Shown piece after piece: positions 31,284-42,264 of a DNA stretch of 64,000 nt (position 1 is its first letter; every line of letters starts with the position of its first letter). Under the pieces are notes generated by a model, which had not been told where the DNA came from, made no database searches, and saw only the letters and a list, made by a program, of their open reading frames with translations. Origin of the DNA: Lithodes maja. Taxonomy: Eukaryota > Arthropoda > Malacostraca > Decapoda > Lithodidae. The stretch is taken from the NCBI GenBank assembly GCA_037953745.1, contig JBAKBP010007968.1, forward strand, positions 31,104 through 95,103, given 5' to 3'. The position numbers and the translations under genes were made by a program.

Positions 31284-34200
31284 CTATCCTGGATCATCAA
31301 CCCTTGATAGACAATCTGCTATCACGTTCTCACTCCCGGCAATATGCTGAATGTTGAGATTATACTCTTGGAGCATTAGGGACCACCTGGTCAACCGCAT
31401 ATTCCGCTTGTGAAACTGATTTAGGAATTTCAAGGGATGATGATCCGTATAAATCGTCACTACCGGGCCGTAGGCTGGAACATAAACTTCGAAATGTTTG
31501 AGCGACAAAACGATAGCAAGAAGCTCCTTCTCTATAGTCGAGTAATTCCTTTGTGCCGAATTAAACTTGCGAGAAAAGAAGCTCACTGGGTGTTCCAAGC
31601 CCTCGGAATCAGTCTGCAGTAACACTGCCCCGGCACCCACACCGCTGGCATCAGTCGCCAGCTGAAAACTCCTGGAGAAGTCTGGGGCTCTCAAAATCGG
31701 ATGTGTACACAGCAGGTGCTTGACTAGGTCGAAAGCCCTCTGACACTCCGCAGCCCAACAGAACTTCACTGACTTCGACAGTAGATCAGTTAACGGTGCT
31801 AAGACAGTAGAGTATCCCCGGATGAAGCGCCTATAATAGCCTATCATACCTAGGAACCGCATGACCTGGCGCTTAGTGGTGGGCCTGGGAAACATATTGA
31901 TAGCCTGTATCTTGCTCAGGGGGGGGCACACCCGGCCTAACCCGACCACGAAGCCAAGATACTGCACAGTAGCCTTTACAAACTCGCACTTCCTCAGGTT
32001 CACCACCAGCCCAGCATCGTGCAACTTCCCAAACAGGGTCTCTAAGTGCCTTAGGTGATTTTCAAAATTGTCATCATACACTATCACGTCATCAAGGTAG
32101 ACCGTGCAGTTAGGGATTTCGTCACAAATATCGTTCATCAGGTTCTGAAACGTGGCAGGTGCGTTCTTAAGCCCATAAGGCATTACGTTACATTGGTAGG
32201 TCTTGCCATCTACCACAAAACCACAAACTTGCTTAGCTCGGTCCGACAGGGGTACTTGCCAGTAGCCTTTTACAAGATCAATTTTAGTAAGGTACTTTGC
32301 ATTCCCTATCTTGTCCACGCTGTCGTCAACTCGAGGCAAAGGGTAAGGGTTGGTAGTGGTCAAGCCATTTAGCCTACGAAAATCTATGCAGAACCGCACC
32401 TTGCCGTCAGGTTTTGGCTGCAACGTGACGGGTGATGTCCACTTCACATAACCTTCAGTGATCATCCCTCTCTCAACCATGTACTTTAACTCCTCCCGTA
32501 AAGCTGGCAACTTTACCGGGGGCACACGGTAGGGCACTGACTTGAAGGGCACATTATCACCGACGTCCACGTCGTGCGTTACCTGAGTAGTGAGACCTGG
32601 GTGTTCGGCGAAAACAGAGGGGTATGACCTGAACAGGCCTAGGACAGCAGCACCCTGGTGCTCAGGCAGGTGACTTACAGCTTGCCTAGCCTCTTGTTCA
32701 GTATTCCCCGCCCACTGTTCCGCGGAAATGACACAGTCCCAGCTATCCTCCTCAGCAGCATGACTGTCCCCACCTCCTTCTCCACCCTGGCCGCTGCAGG
32801 CCAGCACAGGGACAGTGAGAGGCTCTGAGGGGCGTCTCACATACTCTTTCATGAGGTTAACATGACATAACTGATGTTTTTTTCTACGGTCAGGTGTTGC
32901 AACGAGATAATCAAGGTCGGACAGTTTCTTAGCCACCACATACGGCCCAATAAACTTGGCAGAAAGGGGGTGTCCAGGCAAAGGTAAAAGCAACATTACC
33001 TCCTGACCCACCGAAAACTCCCGAAGCTTCACCTTGGCGTCATACTGGTGCTTCATGACCGCCTGTGCATTAACCAAGTTATTACCTGCCGCTGCCATGC
33101 AACCTATAAGTCTCTCCCGGCTCTCAAGGATATATTTAAGTACAGACACCGGCTTCTCTTCGCCCTCCCAGATCTCTTTCACCATACTTAAAGGTCCTCT
33201 CACATTATGGCCAAAGACTAGTTGATTTGGACTGAACCCCAGGCTCTCTCCTGGGACTTCACGTGCAGCGAACAGAACATACGGCAGACCCAAATCCCAA
33301 TCAGTGTCATGTTCTGCACAGTAACAGCGTAGCATACTCTTCAGGGTCGAGTGCCACCGCTCCAAGACTCCCTGACTCTCGGGATGGTAGGCTGACGACA
33401 CTACAGAACATATACCGTGCAACTGAAGGGTTTGCTTGAACAATTTGGATGTAAAATTGCTCCCCTGGTCTGACTGCACCTCACGTGGAAATCCATAACG
33501 GGAACAGAACAATAATAAGTTTTTAACAACTGCCTTTGCCGAGCCGTTTCTCATGGGGTATGCGTCCGGGTATCTCGTAGCCACATCCATGATTGTCAAC
33601 AGGAATTTATTGCCACTACTAGTAGGCGGGAAAGGGCCAACCAAATCTACTACAACTTTGCTGAACGGAGGCCCGGTGACAGGTATGGGAAACAAAGGTG
33701 CCTTCGGGATTGTCTGGTTAGGCTTCCCCGTTGTCTGGCAGGTCGCACACCCAGCCACCCATGCACAGACATCAGCCTTGACCCCAGGCCACCAGAAAAC
33801 CCTGCCCAATGCCGCCAATGTTTTTGTTACCCCCAAATGACCCGCCACCGGCACATCATGCGCCAGACACAATAAGGACTCTCTATACTTATTTGGAACA
33901 ACCACCTGGTCTACTACCCTCGCACCGCCCTCCCACTTCGATTTGGGGTCTAGAAATCTGCGGTACAATATCCTGTTGAGCCTAAAGAAATCTCCCGGCT
34001 TCGCATCCCCATCTTCCTCCAACTCTATGGCACCATTGCTATAACGAGCTAGGCTAGCGTCTTGCAGCTGCTGCTCACTAATGTCCCTGGGCGTCAATGC
34101 ATCAAGATGGTTTTGTAATAAGACATTACCCCAGCTAGTAGGCTCTACTGCCTTAGTGGCTCTCGCTACAGCTCTTGCCTCACGCGAAGTCTTACCCAAC

Positions 34201-36383
34201 TCTGCCTTGTTACACACCATATCTGGGCCAGAGTCAACTCCCGTGTTTATTATAGGTCCAAGTACCGAATCACCGAGAAGTGCAGCAGAATCAATGTCCC
34301 TTTTCCTGCCCTTAGCAACCTTCTCCTGATCCTTCCTCCACTGTCCCCGAGGTTGAGTGCTAGGCTGTGCAGGAGCCGCAGAGCGAGATCGGGTTACCAC
34401 ACAGGCCATCTCATCCTGTTGGCACCTCCCAACCCATTCCCGATTCTCACCATCCACGTCGGCCGCCCTCTCGGCAACGACTAAGGGTGGAGTCCCGGAA
34501 GTGGGCACCGCAAAGTCGTTGCCGAGAAGAAGGTCGACGCCCTCAACTGGCAAACACTCAACGATCCCTACATCCAGCTCCCTGCACACCTCTCCCACTC
34601 TCAACTCCAACCTCACAAGTGGGTATGACCTCGTAGCATTTATACCCTGCACCACAACAACTCTGGCCGCATTTATCGGTTTCCCTGTGAAGTTCCTCAA
34701 CAAAGTTTGCGAAGCCCCCGTATCCCTCAGCAAGTCAACCCTCCGTAGTTCACTCCCCCAGCTCACAAACCCGTGTCCCCGATGGCTACAGAAAGTGTCC
34801 CGGACAGGTGTCGAGCCTTCCGTACGCTTCTTTACCGCGTGTGCCTCAGCTGCTGACAACCTACCCCGGGCAGTTGCTGCAGCCTTCAGAGACACACCGA
34901 TACTGTGAACCAATGACACCGGCTTAGCGGGAGTGTTACTAGGGCACTCACGTGAATAATGGCCTAGCTTCTGACATTTGTAACATTTCACATCCCCAAT
35001 GGGCTTCTTCCCTTGTGCGGGCGAAGAAGGGGCCTGACCTTTAGTAAACGGGAGAGGCTTGTGTTTGTAGGTGTTATTAGGTGCAATGCATTTAGTGTGG
35101 TTATGTGTGTCATAGGATTTGTTATTATCGAAAACTCTGGTGGGTGGGGTATAGCGCCCCTTCTGCCCTGACTCAGCCCTCTGAGTGGCACCGCAACCAC
35201 GAATCAATGATAATCTGAGGTCTGCCATCTTGGCAGCCTCCTCTACTGTCTTGGGACATTTTTCCTTAATGTTCAGCGTTAGATCGGTTCCAGTACATTT
35301 GTAAAACTGTTCCAGATAGAAAAGTTGCTTAATTTCCTCAGCCGACTCTGCGTGCTCGGACCGAAACCAGTTATTACCTGCATCTGTTAAGTCCCGTGCG
35401 TGCTCCATAAAACTGACGTCGCTCTTCTTATTCACGCCACGGAACTTCAATCTATAAGTTTCGGGTTGCAGTTCGTAGGCCCGGAGCACAGCCTCCTTCA
35501 CCAGTCCATACACTACACTCTCGTCCAGTGACAGTGCATCGTAGGCTTTCAACCCCTTACCCACTAGACGTGATGAAACTAATGCTGCCCATTTAACCTC
35601 CGGCCAGTCATACTCACGACACTTCTTTTCGAAACGAGCAAAAAACTCAGTCACTGCTGTCTCATCAAATGCGGGTACTAACTTAATTAAATGCGAAAGT
35701 GAGTCTGTAACCCGGTGCCCACCACCGAGATGACGCCCCGTGGTCTCTACTCTAGACTTCTCGACATCCATTTCAGCCTGGTACCTGGTTGCATCCTGAT
35801 TGGCTTGGATTCTAGCAACCTCTATGCGTTCTATACTAGCCTGTTGTATCCGAGTCTCCTGCAGCTTAAACTTAGCTAGTTCTAGCTGAAATAACATCTC
35901 AGGAGACAGGCCTGTAGGGGGAGAGCACAAAATGGGGGATCCACACCGAGACGTGTTTACGGGTAAGCCAGCTTGCCCTTGAGAACCCTCCTGCTGCATC
36001 GTGCTAAGACTCGCTGGCTGAGGGCCCAGCTCAGGGGTAGAGTGGAATGGAGGCTTGGAGGGAACCCCCCAAGACCCCACTCCACCCACCGCCCCATCGC
36101 CATCACCCAACAAACATGCCACCAAATTCTTCTTGGGCCAACTGTCAGGACAGTCCCGCCCCAAAACCGTGGCTAAACAGCGAAGACCGTAACAATCAAT
36201 AGCCTGCAGGCGCTGTTCGGTCAAAGGTGTCTGCAAAAATGCCCGGGCATCCCTCTCTCCACTTATAACACTCCCCTCCCCAAACATCTGTTGTACTTGC
36301 TGGTTACTAGGCTGTACCGTGTTATCCTCCCCCGTAAATGATGAGTCATTAGACATAGTGCTGGTTATACAATTGCTGTTCAT
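31284..36383 (-). CDS. Gypsy-B1 Gag-Pol polyprotein with integrase before RT
   Basis: The 1699 residues include, in order: Gag with coiled, charged helix (about 165-210) and capsid-like region (about 225-390); one zinc knuckle CYKCQKLGHYSREC (about 465); protease DTGASQTLL (about 553); integrase with HLGV..CATCQTTG zinc domain (about 848-882) and core VVDLVGPFP, QSDQGSNFTS and QGVLERWHS (D, D, E at about 909, 969 and 1006); RT with VRFCIDFRRLNG, KIDLVKGYWQVPL and VYLDDVIVYDD (about 1431); RNase H from ATDASGVGAG (about 1576) to ADCLSRVDDPG, the end. Integrase upstream of RT is the Ty1/copia order; among Ty3/Gypsy elements it marks the Gmr1 group. RT and RNase H sequences are clearly Gypsy-like. 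Gag and Pol share one frame with no stop between them. All catalytic residues look intact. Confidence 0.95.
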   Translation of the reverse strand: MNSNCITSTMSNDSSFTGEDNTVQPSNQQVQQMFGEGSVISGERDARAFLQTPLTEQRLQAIDCYGLRCLATVLGRDCPDSWPKKNLVACLLGDGDGAVGGVGSWGVPSKPPFHSTPELGPQPASLSTMQQEGSQGQAGLPVNTSRCGSPILCSPPTGLSPEMLFQLELAKFKLQETRIQQASIERIEVARIQANQDATRYQAEMDVEKSRVETTGRHLGGGHRVTDSLSHLIKLVPAFDETAVTEFFARFEKKCREYDWPEVKWAALVSSRLVGKGLKAYDALSLDESVVYGLVKEAVLRAYELQPETYRLKFRGVNKKSDVSFMEHARDLTDAGNNWFRSEHAESAEEIKQLFYLEQFYKCTGTDLTLNIKEKCPKTVEEAAKMADLRLSLIRGCGATQRAESGQKGRYTPPTRVFDNNKSYDTHNHTKCIAPNNTYKHKPLPFTKGQAPSSPAQGKKPIGDVKCYKCQKLGHYSRECPSNTPAKPVSLVHSIGVSLKAAATARGRLSAAEAHAVKKRTEGSTPVRDTFCSHRGHGFVSWGSELRRVDLLRDTGASQTLLRNFTGKPINAARVVVVQGINATRSYPLVRLELRVGEVCRELDVGIVECLPVEGVDLLLGNDFAVPTSGTPPLVVAERAADVDGENREWVGRCQQDEMACVVTRSRSAAPAQPSTQPRGQWRKDQEKVAKGRKRDIDSAALLGDSVLGPIINTGVDSGPDMVCNKAELGKTSREARAVARATKAVEPTSWGNVLLQNHLDALTPRDISEQQLQDASLARYSNGAIELEEDGDAKPGDFFRLNRILYRRFLDPKSKWEGGARVVDQVVVPNKYRESLLCLAHDVPVAGHLGVTKTLAALGRVFWWPGVKADVCAWVAGCATCQTTGKPNQTIPKAPLFPIPVTGPPFSKVVVDLVGPFPPTSSGNKFLLTIMDVATRYPDAYPMRNGSAKAVVKNLLLFCSRYGFPREVQSDQGSNFTSKLFKQTLQLHGICSVVSSAYHPESQGVLERWHSTLKSMLRCYCAEHDTDWDLGLPYVLFAAREVPGESLGFSPNQLVFGHNVRGPLSMVKEIWEGEEKPVSVLKYILESRERLIGCMAAAGNNLVNAQAVMKHQYDAKVKLREFSVGQEVMLLLPLPGHPLSAKFIGPYVVAKKLSDLDYLVATPDRRKKHQLCHVNLMKEYVRRPSEPLTVPVLACSGQGGEGGGDSHAAEEDSWDCVISAEQWAGNTEQEARQAVSHLPEHQGAAVLGLFRSYPSVFAEHPGLTTQVTHDVDVGDNVPFKSVPYRVPPVKLPALREELKYMVERGMITEGYVKWTSPVTLQPKPDGKVRFCIDFRRLNGLTTTNPYPLPRVDDSVDKIGNAKYLTKIDLVKGYWQVPLSDRAKQVCGFVVDGKTYQCNVMPYGLKNAPATFQNLMNDICDEIPNCTVYLDDVIVYDDNFENHLRHLETLFGKLHDAGLVVNLRKCEFVKATVQYLGFVVGLGRVCPPLSKIQAINMFPRPTTKRQVMRFLGMIGYYRRFIRGYSTVLAPLTDLLSKSVKFCWAAECQRAFDLVKHLLCTHPILRAPDFSRSFQLATDASGVGAGAVLLQTDSEGLEHPVSFFSRKFNSAQRNYSTIEKELLAIVLSLKHFEVYVPAYGPVVTIYTDHHPLKFLNQFHKRNMRLTRWSLMLQEYNLNIQHIAGSENVIADCLSRVDDPG

Positions 36384-36624
36384 AAAAAAAAAGAAGTGCT
36401 TATTACTAATTGCAGTCTCGACTCACAAAATGTTAAAGATGCTTGAATGACTACTCTAGACACCCCCAACGAAACAATCTGCAAGTCCACCAATACAATA
36501 ATGACACAATAAAAATTCCTCCAATATGCAAGAAAATTCTAGCCAGCTCTACTAGGTAGCATAGAATAGTTCTCCAAAAAACATGTGATAGGATACTACT
36601 GAATCTTGTGCAAGGTCGCCATTT
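36384..36624 (-). other. Gypsy-B1 leader with primer-binding site (36610-36621)
   Basis: Three bases after the 5' LTR the minus strand reads TGGCGACCTTGC, a primer-binding site starting with the TGG complementary to a tRNA CCA end. Gypsy-B2 has the same 12 bases at 44086-44097. I cannot name the tRNA. The rest is the untranslated leader to the gag ATG. Confidence 0.65.
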
Positions 36625-38432
36625 TGTTACGGCTGGATCGGCAATACATATTCGGGATTCTTGATCGTAGGACAGAAATGGCTTATGTGACAACGACACG
36701 CTCGATTCCAGTCCCAAATACTATATGCTCCAGACAACAAAAGCACCAACGCCCTACAGAGTTATTGTCTATGGTAACGAGGTACCTTAACTCGGCGAAA
36801 GTGTACAACAGGGGTAGGCTATGAGGCTAAACTCCCTCAGACATTTATAGGTTACGTTATTACTAAAGAAATGCAATACTCAAGAAACTACGTTAATATT
36901 AAGCCTCTAATAATGTAGAATAGAAGCAGGCTAAAGATATGACAGTGAAATGCTAAATGACAAATGTACACGCCTACTTGAAAGCGCGTGCACTAGAATA
37001 ACTGTCCCCTACTAACATGCACTAGCATGTAGCATACAAGATGTTCATGATCCAGTAGATACCTAATAATACACATGGAAGGAACATAAATAGTAGTCAC
37101 TTATTGTAATAATGAATCTATACTTGGAATAACTAAAAGGTTGCAGGCAACAGTACTGCGCCGGTAGCCTACTACCGCATAGGCTACTTCGCTTCTCTCA
37201 CTCTGTCTCCCCTCTGAGTCTGTATGCGCCCTACGCAACAGAACTCCGGACACAGCAGCAAAACGACAGTGCAGTTAATTGATACATGAAAGTATTAATA
37301 GTGTTGTCTTGTGTGTGAGTAATGTGTACTGTAAAGTGTTACATACATAAACTTAAAGAGAGCTGCAATGCATAGTAAAATAAAGATATAACCCACTCAT
37401 CATCCCCATGTGTTCTAGCTAGCAGGCCAAGTCACAGGAACAACGAGTCCCAGCACCGAAAGCGAGAACCCAGGAAAAGACTGTAGAGAACACAAGGACA
37501 GATAAATTACGTTACTCTACTATACCGGCACTATGAGCGAGCTGTAGTCTCTGGTACTGCACTCGCTCCTGGCTCGGTAGGCAAATCAAGGCTAAGTCCT
37601 CGCCCCTCTACAGACAACTCCTGGGCATGGTCGGGCTCTTACACATGGCACTAGTCTAGTCACAAATTGGATGATGAGCTGGGCATATAACTCGTGAACA
37701 TGTAGAACGTTCACCAACTATCCTCATCAAGAAGATCGCTGTTCACATTAACCCCTTAAATCTAATACATGTAAATATATGCTTGTCCTAAGAGTAATAC
37801 GAGAGGTGAGTGCTGAAACTCCTTTAGGACCTCAAGGGAAGGGTATGCATTTAAATAGAGAGAAGAATGAAATGAGAGTAATGTCGTCAGAGAGAAAGAG
37901 TGCAACCGTGAGAAATTGGGAGAGAGGGCAAGGGATGTTAGAATCTCAAAGGTTCTAGGCAACCTGGTCATAGAGCACACAGCGAGCCTCCAGGCAATGT
38001 GCTGTACGACAACATGGGCAGCCCAGACAGCATAGGCAGGCGGCAATGTACTACCAACCCTGTCGCACCTAGCTATAAGCGCAGGGCTGCCAACCGGTCC
38101 ATACGTCTGGCAACCACCCCCCCGGCAGCGTGGCGCACCGCTACCCTCTCGCTCTGAAGTCTAACTCACTCTCTCTCTCTGAATTCCCACTGTCTTATCT
38201 ATCAACTTCTCTATTGATACTACATATTAAATGGAAGGTCTCGACATGGCTTAAAACAAAACCCACCACTGGTTAGCAAATGACGAGACCTTTGCAGAGA
38301 TACAAAGAACATAGTTATACGTTGTCACACTCAATATAAGCAGCCAGCATGGTACAACGTGGTACCGTGGTGGTACAGTGGAGTACCAAGGAGTACAATC
38401 AGGTTACGTTGCCACGCACTGGGTGCGTCACA
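36625..38432 (-). repeat. Gypsy-B1 5' LTR
   Basis: 1808 bp, apparently identical to 29194-31001. Promoter and polyadenylation functions expected here. Followed on the right by target duplication ATAG at 38433-38436. Confidence 0.95.
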
Positions 38433-38985
38433 ATAGAAACCGCGGATGGGAGGGGTACCTGTGACATTTGGGCTGTGCTTGTTTGAGGGGTAACCATAGA
38501 AAACGGAATTTCAGAGGGGGGCGTGTGTGGTTTGTGGGGTGCATGTACATTCGTTTGAGCATTGGATAGGGGTTGCATAGGACATTTATCAGGGGTGGTC
38601 GAAAAAAAAGGTGGCATGGAAAGTTGCACAGGATGGCCAATATTATTTGGAGTATTCATCAAAACATTTAGAGAAGGGTGCATGGCGTTTCCTGGAATAA
38701 TAGGAGTGGAATATGGGCTAAGAGAATGAGCATTACATAAAGACATGGACTTTCCTCCTTCAGTTTTGATGGGGGTAGGGGTTGAGCTTTTAGGTTTCGG
38801 GGAGGTCTGGTGGATAGGAGTGTTGGGGGTGACATTCTTATTTGTTTTGTTTGTTCTGGGGGGGCTTTTTGTGACTGTTCTGGGGATAGTGAGGCTGATT
38901 CACACTCTTGTGATTCAGGGTGCAACAGGGCGGCTGAGGGGACTTCTTCTTGGTGGAGCTTATGGACTGGGTTTTTTTTTTTTTT
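38433..38985 (-). pseudogene. Gypsy-A protease-to-RT linker, right of the B1 insertion
   Basis: Frames rich in Pro, Ser and Thr (38399-38746 and 38668-38925) bridge the protease and the point where Gypsy-B1 inserted. Low complexity, with a poly-T (about 38973-38986 and 39001-39011) at the junction to the protease. No domain recognised. Confidence 0.45.
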
Positions 38986-39472
38986 TTATTTATTTGGATT
39001 TTTTTTTTTTTGAAAAGAGATCAGTCGTTGGCCGCAATCAACTTGGGCCTGGAGTTTCTGAATGAGGTCAAGTCCTAAATATCCGTCGTAATGTTGACAA
39101 TCGGATGGAAAAACTATGAATGAATGGTAGCAATTTGCATGGGGGGCAGGGGTAGTTACGTGGAGAGGTTGTGTTTCACCCTGGATTTGTAAGGGAGTGT
39201 CTCCGGCACTGATTAGTTTGGATTTGGTGGGTGACAGTGCCCCAAACTTGCGGTGATGTTTGGAATCGAAAGAATGAAACAAGCATGATCTAGAGGCGCC
39301 AGTGTCGATCAATAATCAAACAGGAATGTCCTTAATCTTGGCGAGGTGATAAATGGGGGCAGTTCGGTCATTGAGGGCGTCCCCCACCGAGGCCATCGTG
39401 GGCGGGGGATATTCTAAAAATCCTGGGGGTCTATTTCTGACTCTTCCAGGATTCTCTCTGAAGCATCAGGGT
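38986..39472 (-). pseudogene. Gypsy-A aspartic protease
   Basis: The frame has the active-site signature LLIDTGASRSC, then HYDGYLGLDLIQKL, the second conserved loop (GxD-like), as in retroviral-type proteases that process Gag-Pol. An in-frame TGA lies two codons before LLIDTG (about 39316-39318), interrupting the link to Gag. Upstream of it the frame reads HLAKIKDIPV. A typical protease is ~100 residues; that length is retained here. Confidence 0.8.
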
Positions 39473-40328
39473 TCATGAGGTGAGCAACATCTTCCTGCTC
39501 CAAATCCCGCCATCCCCTTCCTCAACAAACTCCTCCTCATTTACTGAAATGCGAGGTTGGTTTGATCGAGGTTTCGCGGAGTCGCGGATTTCATGAAGGG
39601 CACACTTTGAACTACAGGCTGGGAAATCATAGGGGTTTATAATGACCAGGGTGGGGTTCTTACTCTGATTTAGGTTGTAGGTTTTGTTCCGGCTGTAGAT
39701 CCGTCGCAGTGGGTTGGGTTGGAATCGGGGTCTGCTAGGCTGAGGCTTCCCGGAGGAATAGGCGGGCTTGGAGTTGGAGTTGGGGTTTTGCGGATGAGTG
39801 GTATACCTCTTGATGGCAGCAATTTTTGTTGGTTTCGGTTGCACTGCTAAGATTCGTCGGATGATGATTAGGTCCTTTTGGAACCCGACCGGGTTCGTGC
39901 ACAGCAAAATAATCTTTAACTGCTGAGGGCAACACTGAGACTAAGTTCACTAAAATTTGCTGTTCTTGTTGCACTCTAGTTAGGGTGGGAAATGAAATTG
40001 TTATGTGTTGTGAAATGGTGTTCAACGTTGCATCCAGATCACCTTCGTACTTTGTGTCCTGAATACGGGTATGGGCGACGAAGATGCCCAATGAAGGTTT
40101 GATAGCTTCAATCACTATGGGCCTGAATTCGGCCCACGTGAGGGTAGGGGTTACCAGGTATGCGACTAGGGAAACGGCTTTTCCCAAGTGCGTAAGTGTT
40201 ACGGCGATTTTTTCTTGATCCGTAGTATACGCCAAATCTAGCACGGGCTTTACAATGTCCATGTAAGTTTCTATTCCGTAGGTTTCCCCATCGTATTTCG
40301 GAAAGGGAATGTGAGAACGGGTTGCCAT
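39473..40328 (-). pseudogene. Gypsy-A Gag
   Basis: The frame starts at ATG 40328 (MATRSHIPFPKYDGETYGIETYMDIVKP), a typical start for the capsid-like domain of Ty3/Gypsy Gag, and continues with TWAEFRPIVIEAIKPSLG and TRVQQEQQILVNLVSVLP. At about 39840 coding shifts to the frame ending at 39473, which has a basic Asn/Pro/Arg-rich tail. I see no classical CCHC knuckle. The ATG lies 85 bases after the 5' LTR, as expected. Confidence 0.8.
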
Positions 40329-40400
40329 CTTGATGTTATTTTCTCTCTATTGCTTCGAAAATGCACTGCAATGAAATCCTCTATCTGAATCAAAATCCCA

Positions 40401-40412
40401 CCGCTGCCACCA
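40401..40412 (-). other. Gypsy-A primer-binding site
   Basis: Directly beside the LTR end (40414), the minus strand reads TGGTGGCAGCGG. The TGG start fits tRNA priming; the tRNA identity is unknown to me. Confidence 0.6.
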
Positions 40413-40413
40413 A

Positions 40414-42264
40414 TGTTATGCCCTACTTTTATACAGGATTAACTTGGTATAGGTGAGTTCTGCAAGATTGGGTATATATAGGACTTCACGCACAGTACAC
40501 AATAGAATCAACCGATGGTATAAATAACATCACAGTAATGGTTTATAATGCAGCTTTATTCTCCAAAAACACTAGGTAGAATAATGGTTATATGTACACT
40601 TGAAACAATGGTAAATTGAATAAGTCAGATACGTAGTTTTGGACTTTTTTTTACAATCTCTAGCACTTCTCGCGGATTTGGATGGAGGTTCACTTCCCAC
40701 TTCCAACGTTCAGGTATTATGCTTCTGATCACCTTATTTGTAAGATATTAGAGTACACGAATCACGCGGGCTAGGTATCTCGCTGTATTAACTCTCTGGT
40801 AATATGACTCTCAATCTAGGATGAAGGTATAGGTAATATGGTTATAGCCCAAGAATTAACGTAAAGGGATAACTGTAGCTAGTTGCACTGGTCTAGTATA
40901 ATTGGGCTGTTTAGTTAACACTTTAGACCGAAAAATATCAGTGAGGGGCGAATCAGGTTTCTGGTGGAGTCACAATCACTTCTTTCAAAATTGCTTTTGC
41001 TCGAGCCGTAGTCCTAATGTGGACTTATTTCTTTGGCGAGGTAAAACCTGATGGCAAGAATAATTACGGGAGTCAGTTCGCCTAAACTAAATTTCACTGA
41101 TATATGTTAATACATACTAGCATAATAAATCACTTTCTTCCTAACATCAGAGAGATTGATACATAAACGCATACACTGGCTGGTTGAGTTAATGGTACCG
41201 TAATTTGGTACTTTGCGAGTTAACACTGTGATCGAGTTTTCCTGGTTATCTTGTCTCGGTGGTGTCAGGGGTTAACAGCAGCTCCGGGGCCGTCCAAGTT
41301 GTCCGGGAGTGTAGAGAAGGGTTACAGATGGGCTTTTTGCGTAGCCGTGATGACGTCCCAATATGTAGAAGAGGTTCAAGGAATGCGGGCGGCTTTTCGC
41401 CTTTTTGTCAACAATGCTGATAAGGCCTACAGTCAATTATTGCCAAGGAGTTATGCTTGCAGAATCCTCTATTAGGTTGCTCACATAATCCCTTCTAACA
41501 TAACGATCTTTCTGCCTTAGATCAGTTATGAGTTATGATTATTCATGAACTTAAGTAGTAAAGAGGGCACTACCAGACGTTCAGGAAACAATCAAAAATG
41601 GGTGAATCGGTTGTTTACCAATATAATATTACTGCCGGCAGTCCCGAACGCAATAATATATTCATATAACTTAAATTCACTTCCTCACAGAGTTGCACAG
41701 ATCACGGAACGCCGAATTTATCTCGAATCTTGAGGGGGGGGGGGGGGGGGAAACACTAGATGACAACACAATGCGGTCAACCGTTGCTTTGAGCTCTAAT
41801 ATTCAACTGCCCGACTGTTGTCTCTGGGTCTTATTTATAGGCAGATCAAGGAAGCTTCAGGAATGTTCTAGAAGTATTGGATGCCAATGCTATGAAGTAG
41901 TTAATTTATTCTGGTGAACTTAGGGGGTTAGGGAGTTTTTTTTTTAATGTGGCGGTAAGTAACTTGTGATCTGATTTATGATCGTGGATATCTTAACTCT
42001 AGTATGAGGTACTAGTAGAGTTATTTAGGCGGATTTGGTGAAGGTTCATAGGGACTACTTTACTGGCGCACTACGTGAATAGGCTGGGAGGTATTATTCA
42101 TCAATTCACCTAAATATCCTTCTCTGGTCTAGCTGACATGCTATTCTTAATCTAGGATGGGATAAGGAAGATTTTGGTTTTGGTTAAGGATGGGATAGGA
42201 TGGTATTTGGATAGGTATTTAGAGGGTTAGTTCATCACCTGTTGAAAATTCACCTGGTGTCTGG
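40414..42264 (-). repeat. Gypsy-A 5' LTR, R/U5-side part
   Basis: The minus-strand LTR ends here with GGGCATAACA. It carries an AATAAA signal at 40555-40560 and a G-run at about 41731-41749. The sequence is the reverse complement, with divergence, of 55830-57530 in the solo LTR. The other part of the LTR continues at 51571 beyond Gypsy-B2. Bases 42261-42264 (CTGG) are the B2 target duplication. No coding potential recognised. Confidence 0.85.

Larger units (their letters stand above)
29194..38432 (-). mobile_element. Gypsy-B1: intact Gmr1-like Ty3/Gypsy retrotransposon
   Basis: 9239 bp bounded by two 1808-bp LTRs (29194-31001 and 36625-38432) in which I noticed no difference. LTRs have TG...CA ends, and a 4-base target duplication ATAG lies at 29190-29193 and 38433-38436. 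Primer-binding site, one 1699-codon open gag-pol and polypurine tract are all present. It sits inside the Gypsy-A linker in the same orientation. LTR identity and an intact gene indicate a recent, possibly still active insertion. Confidence 0.96.

Noticed and set aside
34357..34908. 183-codon plus-strand frame, also at 45843-46394 minus
   Set aside because: Antisense shadow of the protease/Gag part of Gypsy-B; occurs in both copies only because the sense gene is repeated.
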